IMG/VR virus record: IMGVR_UViG_3300044470_000025
Location: 1 to 29,980 of that record
Direction: 5' to 3' (one strand)
Length of the DNA: 29,980 nucleotides
From: a virus
Positions 28,892-29,980 of the stretch are shown piece by piece. Within the stretch, counting starts at the first letter, position 1, and the number at the start of each line of letters is the position of its first letter. The notes under the pieces were generated by a model. That model was not told the DNA's origin and searched no databases. It saw only the letters and a program-made list of their open reading frames with translations. A program made the translations under genes and the position numbers.

Positions 28892-29896
28892 TTAATACAC
28901 ACTCGTATCGGCCCAGCCGGAGCCGTTACAGTTATCGCAATCTATGCCCTTGACCTTTCCGTATCCATGACATTCAGGACACTTGATTAGAGGACGGATA
29001 TTGTCGAACTTACTACCACCCTCTATGATATTGAATCCGAACACCTTACCGTTGCAGTTGATATCCTTCCATTCTTTTAACTTGTGTACTGTCAACCTAT
29101 TATAGTCAATGGTTAGATATAGACTGGCAAGATGCTCAGAGAAGCCGCCGCCAAGCCCTAACCCTTTACCCTCTGACTTCTGGAGGCATATCAGTGCGAT
29201 ACCGTCAACCAGTTTTCCTTGTATGCCCTCAATGACAGAACCGATCTTGTAAAAGTTATCGTCCAGGTTAACCCAATCTATGATGTTGATGTGGTTCGGC
29301 TTAATGATATCCTTCCAGTTGTCATGTCTCTCTGCCAGTTCAAATTTTGGAGTACCGTCTTCTTTTAAGGGATTATTCCAGGCCATGTGAGAAACCCTAC
29401 GTTTGAACTTACCGGGAAAATATTCATTACCCATAAGGAAACACGGGTACTTATCCATATTCTCCCAAAGGAAGTTCAGTGCAAATGTCGTCTTACCCAT
29501 ATTAGAGACCCCGGCTATAATAATAATGTCTCCAGGTGATACCACCACATGACCGTCAAATCCAAAATGAGTACCATCGTTAATTCCATAAGGAAACGTA
29601 ATATCAAGGGAGGTGAGGGGGGAGGCGTCCATCCAATTCACTAACTTATACGTATTATCTATATGTCTATAGAGGGTGGTGTGAGAATTGCTAACTTTCT
29701 CCAGTTTTTCCTGAGAAACCTTACGGGATAATTCGATAGCAACATACTTTCTGTTTTCCCGTTCGATAATTTTCAGTTCTCGGCAAATCCTATCTAAATC
29801 AAAGGGTTCTCCCTTGTGAATAGCGATATATTCATCAACCAAAAGGACTACTTTATGGTAAGCACCCTCTGCTTTTAATCTACCATCTTGATACAT
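28892..29896 (-). CDS. RecA/DnaB-type ATPase with C-terminal zinc-finger-like tail
   Basis: The 334-residue protein has a Walker A motif IIIAGVSNMGKTTFALNFLW near residue 130, followed by CFLMGNEYFPGKFKRRVSHM and VDGIALICLQKSEG, which has the hydrophobic strand of a Walker B region and a Gln sensor as in DnaB/RecA-like ATPases. Residues 1-110 form a helical N-terminal domain. The C-terminus has CPECHGYGK and CDNCNGSGW, C-x2-C-x-G-x-G repeats as in the DnaJ zinc finger. It is likely a replicative or recombination ATPase. GGGGAG precedes the ATG. Confidence 0.8.
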   Translation of the reverse strand: MYQDGRLKAEGAYHKVVLLVDEYIAIHKGEPFDLDRICRELKIIERENRKYVAIELSRKVSQEKLEKVSNSHTTLYRHIDNTYKLVNWMDASPLTSLDITFPYGINDGTHFGFDGHVVVSPGDIIIIAGVSNMGKTTFALNFLWENMDKYPCFLMGNEYFPGKFKRRVSHMAWNNPLKEDGTPKFELAERHDNWKDIIKPNHINIIDWVNLDDNFYKIGSVIEGIQGKLVDGIALICLQKSEGKGLGLGGGFSEHLASLYLTIDYNRLTVHKLKEWKDINCNGKVFGFNIIEGGSKFDNIRPLIKCPECHGYGKVKGIDCDNCNGSGWADTSVY

Positions 29897-29907
29897 ATTC
29901 TCCCCTT

Positions 29908-29974
29908 TAGCACCGTTAGCAGTTTATAGCACCGTTAGCTATTATAGCATTGTTAGCAGTTTTAGCATTATAAC
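29908..29974 (-). repeat. Four 13-bp direct repeats, 18-19 bp apart, upstream of the ATPase
   Basis: The minus strand carries GCTAACGGTGCTA at 29920-29908 and 29939-29927, GCTAACAATGCTA at 29957-29945, and a partial copy at 29974-29963. The spacing is 19, 18 and 18 bases, close to two helical turns, as expected for tandem binding sites of one protein: an operator or replication iterons. The array may continue beyond the window. Confidence 0.75.
29934..29949 (-). promoter_or_regulatory. Extended -10 promoter within the repeat array
   Basis: TGC-TATAAT on the minus strand at 29949-29941 is a consensus extended -10, with a start expected near 29934, 38 bases before the ATPase ATG. A clear -35 is not visible. 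Similar TATAAT or TATAAA boxes recur in step with the repeats, at 29972-29967 and near 29928, so a repeat-binding protein would cover the promoter. Confidence 0.55.
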
Positions 29975-29980
29975 CGTTCT

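Noticed and set aside
1-29980. CRISPR arrays, insertion sequences and attachment sites
   Set aside because: No regular repeat-spacer array, transposase or integrase was seen; the only repeats are inside the fibre gene and at the right edge.

Overview
This window is part of a tailed double-stranded DNA bacteriophage genome of siphovirus-like (HK97-fold) type, probably assembled from an environmental sample. All convincing genes lie on the minus strand and are packed tightly, so the reading order is from high to low coordinates. Stop/start overlaps of the ATGA and TAATG kind are frequent, and most starts follow an AAGGAG-like ribosome binding site. That fits a bacterial host with ordinary Shine-Dalgarno initiation; nothing seen identifies the host. 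No integrase, repressor, lysis gene, DNA polymerase or tRNA gene was found, so lifestyle cannot be read from this window.

Layout in transcription order. (1) 29980-24124, early and nucleic-acid module: an 18-19 bp repeat array carrying TGC-TATAAT extended -10 boxes, a RecA/DnaB-type ATPase with a C-terminal zinc-finger-like tail, then small genes (YopX-like, Cys-rich proteins, a VRR-NUC-type nuclease, a DUF4406-like protein, a coiled-coil protein). A beta-class DNA methyltransferase follows, broken in frame at a run of seven G. (2) 24123-23480: about 640 bases without a plausible gene, rich in complementary segments and GC-richer than the flanks. It is a candidate large structured non-coding RNA and ends at a strong minus-strand sigma70-type promoter. 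(3) 23479-19269: metallophosphoesterase, DUF3310, a chain of small zinc-ribbon or membrane proteins, an HNH endonuclease, a ParB-like protein and a C5-cytosine methyltransferase. (4) 19276-12492, packaging and head: small and large terminase, portal fused to an SPP1 gp7/Mu F-like head-morphogenesis domain, a multidomain prohead protease with a Cys-rich tail, and an HK97-fold major capsid protein. (5) 12409-6937: decoration-like structural proteins, an 805-residue repeat protein and an Ig-like protein, placed between capsid and connector genes. (6) 6937-1, connectors and tail: adaptor, HK97 gp10-like protein, tail terminator, tail tube, a tail-assembly chaperone pair joined by a programmed -1 frameshift, tape measure, baseplate/hub protein and distal proteins running off the left edge.

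The genes fit together as a standard virion factory: terminase loads DNA through the portal into an HK97-type shell matured by the protease, and the chaperone pair and tape measure build a non-contractile tail. The two methyltransferases, the ParB-like protein and the nucleases form a DNA-modification and processing set. The main points for follow-up are the structured non-coding region (23480-24123), the G7 frameshift in the methyltransferase, the repeat/promoter array at the right edge and the head-side repeat fibre.
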